From JAVBTT01 sp031556035 (GTDB lineage: Bacteria; Bacillota; Clostridia; Oscillospirales; UBA929): 64,000 nucleotides of DNA. The notes under the pieces are model-generated. The model was not told the origin of the DNA, made no database searches, and saw only the letters and a list, made by a program, of their open reading frames with translations. The position numbers and the translations under genes are program-made. The stretch covers positions 130,372 to 194,371 of the forward strand of contig JAVBTT010000002.1 in assembly GCA_031556035.1 (NCBI GenBank). The letters run 5' to 3'. Positions 35,156 to 44,125 of this stretch are shown here, piece by piece; within the stretch, counting starts at the first letter, position 1, and each line of letters opens with the position of its first letter.

Positions 35156-37318
35156 ATGAAAAATAGAACCGCCGCCCTGCTGCTCGCGCTCGCCTTCCTC
35201 CTCTCTGCTCTCCCCGTCGGCGTGACCGCCGCCTCGGAGGATAACTTTACCTATCAGGCGGACACTCTCAACAAGCTCGGCCTCTTTGCCGGGTCAGACA
35301 AGGGCTATGAGCTTGAGCGCGACGCCACCCGCGCCGAGGCCGCCGTCATGGTGGTCAAGCTTCTGGGAAAGGACGAGGAGGCCAAGCGCGAGAGCTACAG
35401 CCACCCGTTCACGGACGTTCCCGCCTGGGCGGATTGCTATGTCGGCTACATATACTCCAAGGGCATAACCGCCGGCATCTCGGAAACAGAGTTCGGCACC
35501 TATCTCAAGGCAACACCCGCGCAATACGCGACCTTCATGCTCAAGGCCCTAGGCTACAGCGCTCCCGTCGATTTTGAGTGGACAAGGGCGCTGGACAAGA
35601 TGGCCGAATTAAAGATACTCTCAAGCGCCGAGGCGTCCTCATACGGCGCGAAGCCCACGATCCCGCGCGGCGTTGTCGTCGCCGTAAGCCACGCCTCCCT
35701 TCTCGCAAGGCCAAAGGGCTCAGCCTATTCGCTGCTGCACAGGCTTTATGTAAGGGACGCAGCGTTTGATCAGTCAAAGCTTGCGTCCGCCGCGGCCCGT
35801 GACGCCAACATCGCGCAAATCGCCGCGGCACGCGGAGTGCCCGCCCCCTCCCAGAGGGCGGTGATGGACTCCGAGGCCATTTTCGCCGCCTGCTCCCCCG
35901 CCGTGTTTTATGTCGAGATATTTTCCGAATGGTACAGTGAATACATCGAGGACGACGAGCCATGGGGAACCGGCAGCGGCTTCTTCATCACAGCGGACGG
36001 CATCGCCGTTACAAACTACCACGTCATTGAGGACGCGGATGTAATAAAGATACGCACCAGTGACGGCAAGACCTATGAAGTTGAAAAGATTCTGGGCTAC
36101 TCCGAGGACGCCGACATCGCGATCCTCAAGGTCGACAGAACCGACGGCGGCAGCTTCCCTTACCTGCGCCTGGCCGATCCCTACACCCTGCGCGCCGCCC
36201 AGCGGATTTATTGCATCGGGAGCCCTCTCGGCTACGACAATACAATCACGGACGGACTGGTGTCCAGCACGGTTAAGCAGTACTCGCAGATATACGACAA
36301 GGAGCTCATTCAGATATCAGCGCCTATTTCCAGCGGCTCCAGCGGCGGCGCTGTTATAAACGAGTTCGGCGACGTAGCCGGAATAACGACAATGGGGTAT
36401 ACCGGCGAGAGCCTTAACTTCGCGGTGCCCGTGACCAAGATAGCCGAGGTAAAGCTCTTCGACCCGCCCAAGACGCTCAAGGAGATTTACGACGAGATCA
36501 GCTGGGGCTGGCCGGATACCTTCGAGCCCGTCGATGAGGAGGGGGACAACGGCGAGGAGCCCTCGCAGGAGCTGGCTGATGAGACGCAATACAACTGTGC
36601 GCTGAGCGGAGCGGACGATGTGGATCTGTTCTCGCTCCCGTCCGAGGTCGCGGCCGAGCTCTCGATACGCCTGAGGGCCGACGAAAAATACGTCGGGCAC
36701 ATCGCGATGGAGCTTATCGACCTTGAGACCGGCGGGACTGTGGCGAGGTCGTTTGACGTGGAGGACGCGCCGTATAAATACCTGGACTACCACATTGTCA
36801 AAGGCGCTAAGCTCGCGCTGAGGATAGCCTCGGACGGGGACGAGGGGCTGGACTGGGGTGATGTCGAGTATAAATTCGGCAGCTTTATCAGGGAGCCCGC
36901 GACCGAGTTTGCCGGCGGCGGCTACTACAATGAGGACGAGCCGAACGACAGCTTCGCGGAAGCGACTTACATTGCCTATTGCAGCTATGCGTACGGTGAG
37001 CTTGCCGACAGGAAGGACAAGGACTACTACAGATTCTATATAGACGAGAGAACCGACGTCTCCTTCTACCTGGGGCACTATAATATGCTCAGCGACACGC
37101 CCACCAAGATCAAGGCCGAGCTGTACGGCGCGGACGAGCAGCTCATATCAACGCTGTCCTTCACGGATATAGATTACTCCGACGACGACTACACGATAAA
37201 CTGGAACACACAGAGGCTCAAGGAGGGCTGGTACTACATAGCGATAACGGCAACCGGAACCTTTGAGGGCGAGTCCTACAATATACACGTGGGACCGAAG
37301 GCCGACTGGGATTATTGA
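35156..37318 (+). CDS. SLH-anchored HtrA-like serine protease with C-terminal PPC-type domains
   Basis: 720-residue secreted surface protease. Signal peptide 1-25 (cut near VTAASE); S-layer-homology repeats about 28-190, which bind cell-wall polymer; trypsin-like protease domain about 245-440 with His289 (TNYHVIED), Asp320 (SEDADIAIL) and Ser396 (ISSGSSGGAV) as the triad. Two beta-rich regions follow (about 470-590 and 610-720); the second opens with EPNDSFAEATYIA as in pre-peptidase C-terminal domains. No PDZ domain is visible, unlike classical HtrA. Likely processes or quality-controls surface proteins. Stop codon overlaps the next repeat. Confidence 0.9.
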   Translation: MKNRTAALLLALAFLLSALPVGVTAASEDNFTYQADTLNKLGLFAGSDKGYELERDATRAEAAVMVVKLLGKDEEAKRESYSHPFTDVPAWADCYVGYIYSKGITAGISETEFGTYLKATPAQYATFMLKALGYSAPVDFEWTRALDKMAELKILSSAEASSYGAKPTIPRGVVVAVSHASLLARPKGSAYSLLHRLYVRDAAFDQSKLASAAARDANIAQIAAARGVPAPSQRAVMDSEAIFAACSPAVFYVEIFSEWYSEYIEDDEPWGTGSGFFITADGIAVTNYHVIEDADVIKIRTSDGKTYEVEKILGYSEDADIAILKVDRTDGGSFPYLRLADPYTLRAAQRIYCIGSPLGYDNTITDGLVSSTVKQYSQIYDKELIQISAPISSGSSGGAVINEFGDVAGITTMGYTGESLNFAVPVTKIAEVKLFDPPKTLKEIYDEISWGWPDTFEPVDEEGDNGEEPSQELADETQYNCALSGADDVDLFSLPSEVAAELSIRLRADEKYVGHIAMELIDLETGGTVARSFDVEDAPYKYLDYHIVKGAKLALRIASDGDEGLDWGDVEYKFGSFIREPATEFAGGGYYNEDEPNDSFAEATYIAYCSYAYGELADRKDKDYYRFYIDERTDVSFYLGHYNMLSDTPTKIKAELYGADEQLISTLSFTDIDYSDDDYTINWNTQRLKEGWYYIAITATGTFEGESYNIHVGPKADWDY

Positions 37319-37480
37319 TACTGATAATAGTACCTGTTAAGACTTGACGGCATACGGTTAATAATTTATCGACTGTTCGAGTGCCGGATGAAAAACATGC
37401 AGAAGCTTGCCGCGGCAAGCTTCTGCATGTTTTTCATCGGAAGATTTTAAACAGGTATTATTATCAATAAACAGGTATCA
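37316..37480. repeat. Type 1 palindromic element with 23-bp stem
   Basis: Begins TGATACTGATAATAGTACCTG, where TGA is the protease stop. The central perfect stem is 37387-37409/37416-37438 around AGAAGCTTG-CCGCGG-CAAGCTTCT. The right end TTTTAAACAGGTATTATTATC is followed by a second AAACAGGTATCAGTA. Lies between convergent genes, reaching the stop of the ypeB-like gene. Confidence 0.8.
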
Positions 37481-38848
37481 GTACGCAAGCGTTCCAGTGT
37501 CATCCTCTATCAGTATCAGTATTTTTTCCTCGAAGCCAGTCTGGGTGTTTACATATATCATGACGTGTGCGCCGTCGGACGTGCTGCAGGCGAGCTCATA
37601 GCAGGAGACGTCGCTGGCCCCCGGCGAGGGTATCACACATCTGCGTACGCTTTCCAGCGACAGATCGCCCGTGACGCTTCCCCGGGCCTCCTCCTCGCTG
37701 ATCTTTGCCTCGGGCAGCTCCCTGTCCCCGGGATGGTTCATCACATACCCGGCGGCGTCAAACTGCACAATCTTGCCGGTGTCCAGCGCCACGCCCACCT
37801 TGATGAGGTCGGGATAGCAAAGCGTGTCGCCCTGAAGGTAGGCGAAGTTGACAAGCAGATAATTCCCCGAAGTGGTCCAGTAGCTCTCCTTCATTCCCCC
37901 AAAGCCCCGCGACGCCAAAAATTCTGCGGCGATCGCGACGCCCTCCTCCGGGCTTATTACAGCGTCCCCGCTGTCCCTTGAGCTGAGCAGGCTGTAGAGA
38001 ACCCCGCCCCTTTTCGTGACGGACACGCTTATCTCCCCGCCGTCCAGATGTCCCTCGTAACAGTAGAGAGGGACGACGCCGTCCACCTCGCGGGCAAGGC
38101 TCAATATGCCGTCACTCAGGCCCAGCGACTCGTGGGCGGACTTTCCGGCCTCCTCGGAGGTGACCTCGGCCTTTCCCGTCAGAAACACAGGCTCCCTGCG
38201 GCTCATATGCCCGGAAAACGGGCCGTCGTATATCAGCGACGGGGTCTCCGGGAACTCCTCCTCCATCTCCTTGAAGGCGTTGACGAAGAAATACAGCCCC
38301 GTGTTCCCGTCCGACATCGAGGAGCCCGCCCTGATGATCTCGCTGATCTTCAGGTTTTCCTCGCTTATAATTGTCTGAAGCTCGCCGAGATTTCGGGCCA
38401 GCTCCGAGGCCGAGCGCGACAGCTCGCCCAGTTGCGTCCGGTTGTCCCCGCTCAAGGCTTCCCCGGCGCCGGCGGCTTTGGCGAGCGTTCCCGCGAAATC
38501 TCCGGACTGGCTTAAGAACTTCGAGGTGTTTTCAAGCTCCTCGAAGCGGAACGGCAGCTTGGCCAGCGACGCCTGGGCGGAGGCCGCCTCGCGCGATATC
38601 TCTGCGGCCAGCTGGGTTATCATCGGCGGAGATGCCGCGTACATTCCCTTTTGCAGCGCCGCGTCTATCATTCCGACCTTGTTTGCCAGCTCAAAGAAGC
38701 TGTGCTGGTAGTCCTGCTCGATATAGTCCCTGTAAGCCCTAGCCTGAGTGTAGCCCGAGACGATGAAGCCGCTCATCACGGCGAGCAGCGCACACATGTA
38801 GCTCAGCAGGCGTATCGCGCCCCTCCTGGAAAGCCTTCGATGCGTCAC
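37478..38848 (-). CDS. ypeB: Germination protein YpeB
   Basis: 456-residue spore protein. An N-terminal membrane anchor (LLSYMCALLAVMSGFIVSGY) precedes a helical region YIEQDYQHSFFELANKVGMI typical of YpeB, and the C-terminal half has PepSY-like repeats (SPEEGVAIAAEFLASRGF; ISEEEARGSV). In Bacillus, YpeB stabilises the cortex-lytic enzyme SleB; here sleB is not adjacent. Start GTG at 38848 has GGAGG 6 nt upstream and overlaps the preceding small gene (GTGA). The frame remains open upstream to 39091 but only antiparallel to that gene. Confidence 0.9.
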   Translation of the reverse strand: MTHRRLSRRGAIRLLSYMCALLAVMSGFIVSGYTQARAYRDYIEQDYQHSFFELANKVGMIDAALQKGMYAASPPMITQLAAEISREAASAQASLAKLPFRFEELENTSKFLSQSGDFAGTLAKAAGAGEALSGDNRTQLGELSRSASELARNLGELQTIISEENLKISEIIRAGSSMSDGNTGLYFFVNAFKEMEEEFPETPSLIYDGPFSGHMSRREPVFLTGKAEVTSEEAGKSAHESLGLSDGILSLAREVDGVVPLYCYEGHLDGGEISVSVTKRGGVLYSLLSSRDSGDAVISPEEGVAIAAEFLASRGFGGMKESYWTTSGNYLLVNFAYLQGDTLCYPDLIKVGVALDTGKIVQFDAAGYVMNHPGDRELPEAKISEEEARGSVTGDLSLESVRRCVIPSPGASDVSCYELACSTSDGAHVMIYVNTQTGFEEKILILIEDDTGTLAY

Positions 38849-39063
38849 AGCCCGCCTCCTTGCCCCGGAAGCAGCGCGTTGCGCACAGACATGTGGTTGA
38901 GTGCAGCCGTCAGGGTGAGCAGATCCTCGCGGTTGGGCGCTGGCGCGGAGGGCATAGTGAACTCGGGCAGGGCGTTTGCTTTGACGGCCGCGCCGCGCCG
39001 GAAGCCCCGCGCGGAAGCTCGCAGGTCTCCGGGATAGACGGCGCCTGTTGTGTTGGGATTCAT
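38845..39063 (-). CDS. Small hypothetical protein (72 aa) upstream of ypeB
   Basis: Not recognised. A 72-residue, Ala/Arg-rich N-terminal half (DLRASARGFRRGAAVKANAL) and a short helix EDLLTLTAALNHMSVRN. No signal peptide or membrane segment. AAGGAGG lies 6 nt before the ATG, and its stop overlaps the ypeB start, so it is almost certainly translated and co-expressed with ypeB. It occupies the place where sleB is usually found. Confidence 0.7.
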   Translation of the reverse strand: MNPNTTGAVYPGDLRASARGFRRGAAVKANALPEFTMPSAPAPNREDLLTLTAALNHMSVRNALLPGQGGGL

Positions 39064-39127
39064 AGCCGGCCTCCTTAATGAAGTTTTCCATACCGGCTAT
39101 TTTGCCCCAAATGCGCTCCGAAATACA

Positions 39128-39628
39128 TCACCGCTTCGCGCCGAAGGCGGGGATGATTGACCTTGAGAGCATGGGGCGCTTTATGACCTCAACAATACCG
39201 GAGGAGACATACGCCACCAGGGTGCGGCTGTCCTGCCCCCCCGTGTCGACGTCCGAATAAACCAGCCCCAGGCCCCTGAGGGTGGCCTTGACTGTCTGTA
39301 TGTTCTTTTCGCCTATCCTGAAGCAGTCACCGTCCCCGCGCGCTTCTATGCCGCCGTACAGCGAAATCAGCAGCTCGCCCTTTGTCACCCCGAACTTGCT
39401 CATCATCTCGCGCATCAGGAATTCAGGGGCGGCGTCGGCGAAGCGGCTGGGCATGTCCCGGGAGTTCATTGCCCGTGAGTTGGGGAGCTGTATGTGCGCC
39501 ATGCCCATCACACGCTTTCGCATGCTGTAGTAGACAAGTCCCACGCATGTAGACAGGGCGAAGGTTTTTATCACGTCGGACTGGTTGCCGGAGACCCCGC
39601 AGCCTCCGATCCCGACCACATGTTCCAT
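39128..39628 (-). CDS. cheD: Chemoreceptor glutamine deamidase CheD
   Basis: 166-residue CheD, which deamidates receptor glutamines and, in Gram-positives, works with CheC. The catalytic Cys lies in FALSTCVGLVYYS and the His in GMAHIQLP; ISLYGGIEARGDGDCFRIGEKN matches the family core (given in part). Start ATG at 39628 with AGGTGA upstream. Third gene of the cheR-cheB-cheD set, 10 nt after cheB. Confidence 0.93.
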   Translation of the reverse strand: MEHVVGIGGCGVSGNQSDVIKTFALSTCVGLVYYSMRKRVMGMAHIQLPNSRAMNSRDMPSRFADAAPEFLMREMMSKFGVTKGELLISLYGGIEARGDGDCFRIGEKNIQTVKATLRGLGLVYSDVDTGGQDSRTLVAYVSSGIVEVIKRPMLSRSIIPAFGAKR

Positions 39629-39638
39629 TGCCGTTCAC

Positions 39639-40664
39639 CTATTTCCCGCGAGGATCCCTTACATAACTTATAAGTGTCGCCGCAATATTGTCAAGCGAGA
39701 CCTGGCGCTCCACCGCGCCAATCTCTTGGGCCTCTCTGGGCATGCCATACACCACGCAGGATTTCTCGTCCTGCCCGATCGTAAAGCTGCCGCGCCTGCG
39801 CATCTCCAGCAGACCCCTGGCGCCGTCAGCCCCCATGCCTGTGAGTATAACGCCGACCGATCCGCCGTTCGGAGCGGCGCGCGCCACCGAGCTGAACAGC
39901 ACGTCCACAGATGGGCAGTGCCCGTTCACCTTTTCCCCCGGTTTCATATGGGCGCACAGACGACCCGCTCGCGCCACCACCTCGCAGTGCATACTTCCTC
40001 CGGGAGCGATCAGCACCGTGCCCCTGTCTATCGCATCGCCCTCCCTGGCCTCCCGGACGCGCATACGGCAGTCCTTGTCCAGGTTGTCGGCGTACATCCT
40101 CGTAAAATCCGGGGGCATATGCTGAACTATTATGACTCCGGGGAAATCGGCCGGGAGGGCTTTGAGGATTTTCGCGGTGCTCTGGGTGCCTCCGGTCGAA
40201 GCCCCTATCGCCACAATGCCGTTGAAGCGCGTCAAAGCTGAAGCTCTCACATAAGCCGCGCCAGGCTTGGAGGGCACCCCGGCTGCCGCCAGCACTCGCT
40301 CAACAAGCTCTCTGGAGAAGTTTTGCATTGTCTCCAGCGAGTGATCGTTTGGCTTTGGCAGAAAGTCAACGGCACCGGCCCTGAGCGCGTCCTGCGCGTA
40401 ATTTGTGGCGGAGGAGATAACGAGCACCGGAACCTGCCACTGCGGCAGCAGTATCTTCAGGAAGTCCACGCCGTTCATATACGGCATCTCGACGTCCAGG
40501 GTGATCACATCCGGATCAAGGTCCAGTATTTTCCCCCGCGCCTCATAGGGGTCGTAGGCCTCCCCCACCACCTCTATATCGGGAGATTTGGACAGTCCTT
40601 TAATAATGGCGGCGCGGAAGAACATGGAATCGTCCACGACCAGCACCCTGAGCTTCCGGGGCAT
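39639..40664 (-). CDS. cheB: Chemotaxis protein-glutamate methylesterase CheB
   Basis: 341-residue CheB: receiver domain (1-120; LRVLVVDDSMFFRAAI, phospho-acceptor Asp in DVITLDVEMPYMNG) joined to the methylesterase domain, with catalytic Ser in IGASTGGTQ, His in VQHMPPDF and Asp in GMGADGARGLLEM. Removes methyl groups from chemoreceptors. ATG overlaps the cheR stop (TAATG), with AAGGAGG upstream. Confidence 0.95.
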   Translation of the reverse strand: MPRKLRVLVVDDSMFFRAAIIKGLSKSPDIEVVGEAYDPYEARGKILDLDPDVITLDVEMPYMNGVDFLKILLPQWQVPVLVISSATNYAQDALRAGAVDFLPKPNDHSLETMQNFSRELVERVLAAAGVPSKPGAAYVRASALTRFNGIVAIGASTGGTQSTAKILKALPADFPGVIIVQHMPPDFTRMYADNLDKDCRMRVREAREGDAIDRGTVLIAPGGSMHCEVVARAGRLCAHMKPGEKVNGHCPSVDVLFSSVARAAPNGGSVGVILTGMGADGARGLLEMRRRGSFTIGQDEKSCVVYGMPREAQEIGAVERQVSLDNIAATLISYVRDPRGK

Positions 40665-41479
40665 TACCTCCCCTCCTTCCTGTAAATGGACGGCTGAACA
40701 AACTCGAAGCGGGTGTCTGTCTTGTTGACGGTCTCGGAAAGCCCTATAAACAGATGTCCTCCGGGCTCCAATATGTCGTAAAAGCGCTCAATAAGCGCGT
40801 CACGGGTGGGCTTGTTAAAATAGATCATGACGTTGCGGCAAAAAATCACATGGAATTTCTTTTTAAAAGGTAATTTTTTTTCCATCAGGTTGAAGGAGCG
40901 GAAAATCACCTCGCCGCGAATGGCGTCACAAACCCTATAGTCCAAGCCCTCCTTTTTAAAATACCTGGCTATCCATGCGGGCGGCAGGTTTTCCAGCCGT
41001 TCCGCCGGATAGAGAGCCTCTCTGGCCATTTGGAGCACCTGCGGGGATATGTCGGTGGCCAGCACCTTTGTGTCCCACTCGGTCTTGACCGGGCCGAAGA
41101 AATCGTCCAGCACCATCGCTGTCGTGTAAGGCTCCTCCCCGGAGGAGCAGCCCGCGCTCCATATGCGCAGATCCCTGCTTGCAAGTGTCCGGACAAGATC
41201 GGGCAGTATGTTCTGAACAAGGTATTTATAGTGCTGGTCCTCACGCATAAAATAGGTGTAGTTGGTTGTAAGGCGTGTGACGAGTATCTTTGCCTCCTCG
41301 CCGGTCTTGTCAGCCACAATGAAGTTGAAGTATTCCCCCAACGTGGAAAAGCCCCTCTGGGTCAAAACGCCCCAAAGCCGGCCCTCGACAAGGGTGAGTT
41401 TCTGCTCCAGATTTATGCCGTAGTTCTCGCGCATGTACTCCACAAGTGTCAAGAATTCCTCGCGCTTGATTTTCTCCAT
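40664..41479 (-). CDS. cheR: Chemotaxis protein methyltransferase CheR
   Basis: 271-residue SAM-dependent receptor methyltransferase. N-terminal helical domain, then the SAM site WSAGCSSGEEPYTTAM and VLATDISPQVLQMAREALY; the C-terminal region has FHVIFCRNVMIYF and HLFIGLSETV. Start ATG at 41479 with GGGTGG upstream (in-frame GTG 9 nt earlier rejected). No receptor, cheA or flagellar gene is in the window. Confidence 0.95.
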   Translation of the reverse strand: MEKIKREEFLTLVEYMRENYGINLEQKLTLVEGRLWGVLTQRGFSTLGEYFNFIVADKTGEEAKILVTRLTTNYTYFMREDQHYKYLVQNILPDLVRTLASRDLRIWSAGCSSGEEPYTTAMVLDDFFGPVKTEWDTKVLATDISPQVLQMAREALYPAERLENLPPAWIARYFKKEGLDYRVCDAIRGEVIFRSFNLMEKKLPFKKKFHVIFCRNVMIYFNKPTRDALIERFYDILEPGGHLFIGLSETVNKTDTRFEFVQPSIYRKEGR

Positions 41480-41674
41480 GTGAACCACCCAAAAGTGAAA
41501 AATGAGGTATACTCCATGGTTATATATTCATTCATGATACCACAGACCCCTGTTTTTGTAAACAGAGCGCAAGTTCGCTCAGGGACAAACTGTGCGAACC
41601 CAGCCAAAGCGCCTCGCTTTTTCCCTCAAAAAGTGATAGAATACCCGAAACGTGACCGCCGGAGGTGAGTTCTC

Positions 41675-42586
41675 TTGACCCTGCAGCAACTCAAATATGC
41701 AATAGAGGTCGCTAAAAGGGGCTCGATAAGCGAGGCCGCCAAGGGCCTTTTTCTCTCCCAGCCCAGCCTGTCCGCCGCAGTCAGGGAGCTGGAGGCGGAG
41801 ATCAGGATCAGGATTTTCACAAGGACAAACAGGGGGGTGGAGGTCTCCCCGGAGGGGGCTGAGTTTTTGGGCTACGCGCGGCAGGTTATACAGCAGGCGG
41901 AGCTCCTTGAGGAAAAATACATCAACTCCACCCCGTCAAAGCAGCGGTTTTCAGTCTCCACCCAGCACTACGCCTTCACGGCAAACGCGTTTGTCGAGCT
42001 GATAAAGGAGTTCGGCGCGGACGAGTACGAGTTCACGCTGCGCGAGACGAAGACCTACGACATAATCGACGACGTAAGGGCGCTGCGCAGCGAGCTCGGG
42101 GTGATATACCTCAGCTCTTTCAACGAGACGGTAATCCGCAAGCTGCTGAGGGACAGCGGGCTTGTCTTTTCCGAGCTGTTCGCGGTCGGGCCCCACATAC
42201 TGATAAGCCGCGAAAACCCGCTGGCGGGCAGGAAAAGCGTCGCCCTCGCCGATTTGGAGGAACTGCCTTGCCTGACATACGAGCAGGGTGAGCACAACTC
42301 ATTTTACTTTTCAGAGGAGATTCTCAGCACGCTGGACCACAGAAAGAGCATCAAGGTCAGCGACAGGGCGGCGGTGATAAACCTGCTGATCGGGCTGGAC
42401 GCCTACACGATAGCAACCGGAGTCTTCCCCTTCTACCTGCACGGAGACGACATCATAGCGCTGCCGCTTGAGGTGGACGAGACAATACGCGTAGGGGTGA
42501 TAACCCACAGGGATTATACGCCGACGCGTCTCGGGGAAATCTATATCTCGGCGCTGAAGAGGATTGCGGATGAGCTGGGGTTGTAG
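41675..42586 (+). CDS. LysR-family transcriptional regulator
   Basis: 303-residue LysR protein. Winged HTH at about 1-60 (LKYAIEVAKRGSISEAAKGL; LSQPSLSAAVRELE), then a periplasmic-binding-like effector domain from about 90. Start TTG at 41675 with GGAGGTGA upstream. It lies on the same strand just before a sulfur amino-acid gene, with two LysR-type palindromes between them, so it probably controls that gene and may sense O-acetylserine/homoserine or a related metabolite (inference). Confidence 0.9.
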   Translation: MTLQQLKYAIEVAKRGSISEAAKGLFLSQPSLSAAVRELEAEIRIRIFTRTNRGVEVSPEGAEFLGYARQVIQQAELLEEKYINSTPSKQRFSVSTQHYAFTANAFVELIKEFGADEYEFTLRETKTYDIIDDVRALRSELGVIYLSSFNETVIRKLLRDSGLVFSELFAVGPHILISRENPLAGRKSVALADLEELPCLTYEQGEHNSFYFSEEILSTLDHRKSIKVSDRAAVINLLIGLDAYTIATGVFPFYLHGDDIIALPLEVDETIRVGVITHRDYTPTRLGEIYISALKRIADELGL

Positions 42587-42599
42587 TTATATGTATAAT

Positions 42600-42655
42600 C
42601 TATATCAGGCCATAGTTTATTTGTTCTTTTCTATATCAGCATATAGAGCTATAAT
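42600..42655 (+). promoter_or_regulatory. Two LysR-type boxes and promoter upstream of metY
   Basis: CTATATCAGGCCATAG (42600-42615) and CTATATCAGCATATAG (42631-42646) are near-identical 16-mers whose starts are 31 bp apart, three helical turns. The second is a TATAT-N4-ATATA palindrome of the T-N11-A type. TATAAT at 42650-42655 has a weak -35 TTTTCT at 42627-42632, so the second box lies within the promoter. Confidence 0.65.
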
Positions 42656-42688
42656 GATAATCACACTTTAACAAAGGCGGTAACACCC

Positions 42689-43951
42689 ATGAGAGACGAG
42701 ACAAAATGCCTGCACTCCGGATACTCCCCGAAAAACACCGAGCCCCGCGTGATGCCCATCGTTCAGAGCACCACCTATGTCTTCGATTCCACCGAGGACG
42801 TTGGGGCCGTGTTCAATGACCCGACAAAGAACCTGATCTATTCGCGCTTCGCCAACCCGACCGTCATGGCGGTGGAGGCCAAGATAGCCGAGCTTGAGGG
42901 CGGGGCCGCCGCGATGTGCACCTCATCCGGGCAGGCGGCGTCGCTGCTGTCCCTGTTGAACCTCTGCCGCGCCGGAGACAGCTTTATCAGCACGGCGCAG
43001 ATATACGGAGGCACCGTCAACCTGTTTTCCGCGACTCTCAAAAAGCTGGGTATCGAGTGCATTTTTGTCGACTGCGACGCGGACGAAGACACTCTGCGCG
43101 CCGCGTTTAAGCCAAATACAAAGGCGGTGTTTGGCGAAACCCTGGCCAACCCGGCCCTGACAGTGCTGGACATTGAGCGCTTCGCGGGGCTCGCGCATGA
43201 GCACGGAGTGCCGCTCATTATCGACAGCACATTCGCGACCCCGGTGCTTTGCAAGCCAATCGAATTCGGCGCGGACATAGTCGTGCACTCCACGTCGAAG
43301 TATATGGACGGGCACGCTCTCCAGGTTGGAGGCGTGATTGTGGACAGCGGAAAGTTTGACTGGACAAACGGCAGGTTCCCGGAGTTTACCGAGCCGGACG
43401 AGACCTACCACGGCATAACCTACACAGGAACCTACGGGAAGCTGGCGTATATTCTGAAGGCGAGGATGCAGCTCATGCGGGATTTTGGAGCGTATCCGGC
43501 GGCGCACTCGGCGTTTCTGCTGAACCTCGGTCTGGAGACGCTCTCCCTGCGGATGCAGCGCTACTGTGAAAACGCGCTGACCGTGGCTAAATACCTGGAA
43601 AAGTCGGATAAAGTCGAGTCAATACGCTATCCGGGGCTTGAAGGCGACAAATATTACGCCCTCGCTCAGAAATACCTCAAGGGCGCCAGCGGAGTCATCT
43701 CCTTCTCGGTAAGGGGCGGCAGGGATAACGCGATAAAGTTCATGGACTCGCTAAAGCTCGCCTCCAACGAGGTGCATGTGGCCGATATCCGTACTTGCGT
43801 GCTGCATCCGGCCAGCGCCACTCACCGCCAGCTCACCGACTCGCAGCTCGCCGCCGCGGGTATAGATCCGGGACTGGTGCGTTTCTCGGTCGGGCTTGAA
43901 AACGTTGAAGATATAATCGAAGATATTGAGCAGGCGTTTGCCGCGATATAG
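42689..43951 (+). CDS. metY: O-acetylhomoserine sulfhydrylase / methionine gamma-lyase family enzyme
   Basis: 420-residue PLP enzyme of the Cys/Met metabolism family. It begins ETKCLHSGYSPKNTEPRVMP, has the substrate/PLP segment IYSRFANPTVMAVEAKIAEL, and the PLP-binding lysine in VVHSTSKYMDGHA. MetY makes homocysteine from O-acetylhomoserine and sulfide; methionine gamma-lyases of the same family cannot be excluded by motif. Controlled by the upstream LysR gene by position. Confidence 0.87.
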   Translation: MRDETKCLHSGYSPKNTEPRVMPIVQSTTYVFDSTEDVGAVFNDPTKNLIYSRFANPTVMAVEAKIAELEGGAAAMCTSSGQAASLLSLLNLCRAGDSFISTAQIYGGTVNLFSATLKKLGIECIFVDCDADEDTLRAAFKPNTKAVFGETLANPALTVLDIERFAGLAHEHGVPLIIDSTFATPVLCKPIEFGADIVVHSTSKYMDGHALQVGGVIVDSGKFDWTNGRFPEFTEPDETYHGITYTGTYGKLAYILKARMQLMRDFGAYPAAHSAFLLNLGLETLSLRMQRYCENALTVAKYLEKSDKVESIRYPGLEGDKYYALAQKYLKGASGVISFSVRGGRDNAIKFMDSLKLASNEVHVADIRTCVLHPASATHRQLTDSQLAAAGIDPGLVRFSVGLENVEDIIEDIEQAFAAI

Positions 43952-43967
43952 CCGGTCAGACGGGGAT

Positions 43968-44021
43968 AATATTACTCCGGCACTTATCAGTTGTTAATTA
44001 GGCAGGCTTGATTTGCCGGAG
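43968..44021. repeat. Partial copy of the double-hairpin module
   Basis: AATATTACTCCGGCA followed by a 31-nt loop ending AGGCAGGCTTGATT and TGCCGGAG. It equals hairpin B of the elements at 22010-22068 and 61538-61598, but the right arm is cut after TGCCGGAG. Located 17 nt after the metY stop. Confidence 0.75.
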
Positions 44022-44125
44022 CCCTTCCATAGTATAGCATTTAAAAAATAATTCTCCTGCAAAGTATATTTCTCCGCGAATGGAAAATAATACTGACATC
44101 ACCATCATAAGGAGGATTATTCAGC

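Noticed and set aside
38849..39091. N-terminal extension of ypeB
   Set aside because: The extension lies in another frame over the 72-residue gene; GTG at 38848 has its own ribosome site and starts the usual membrane anchor.
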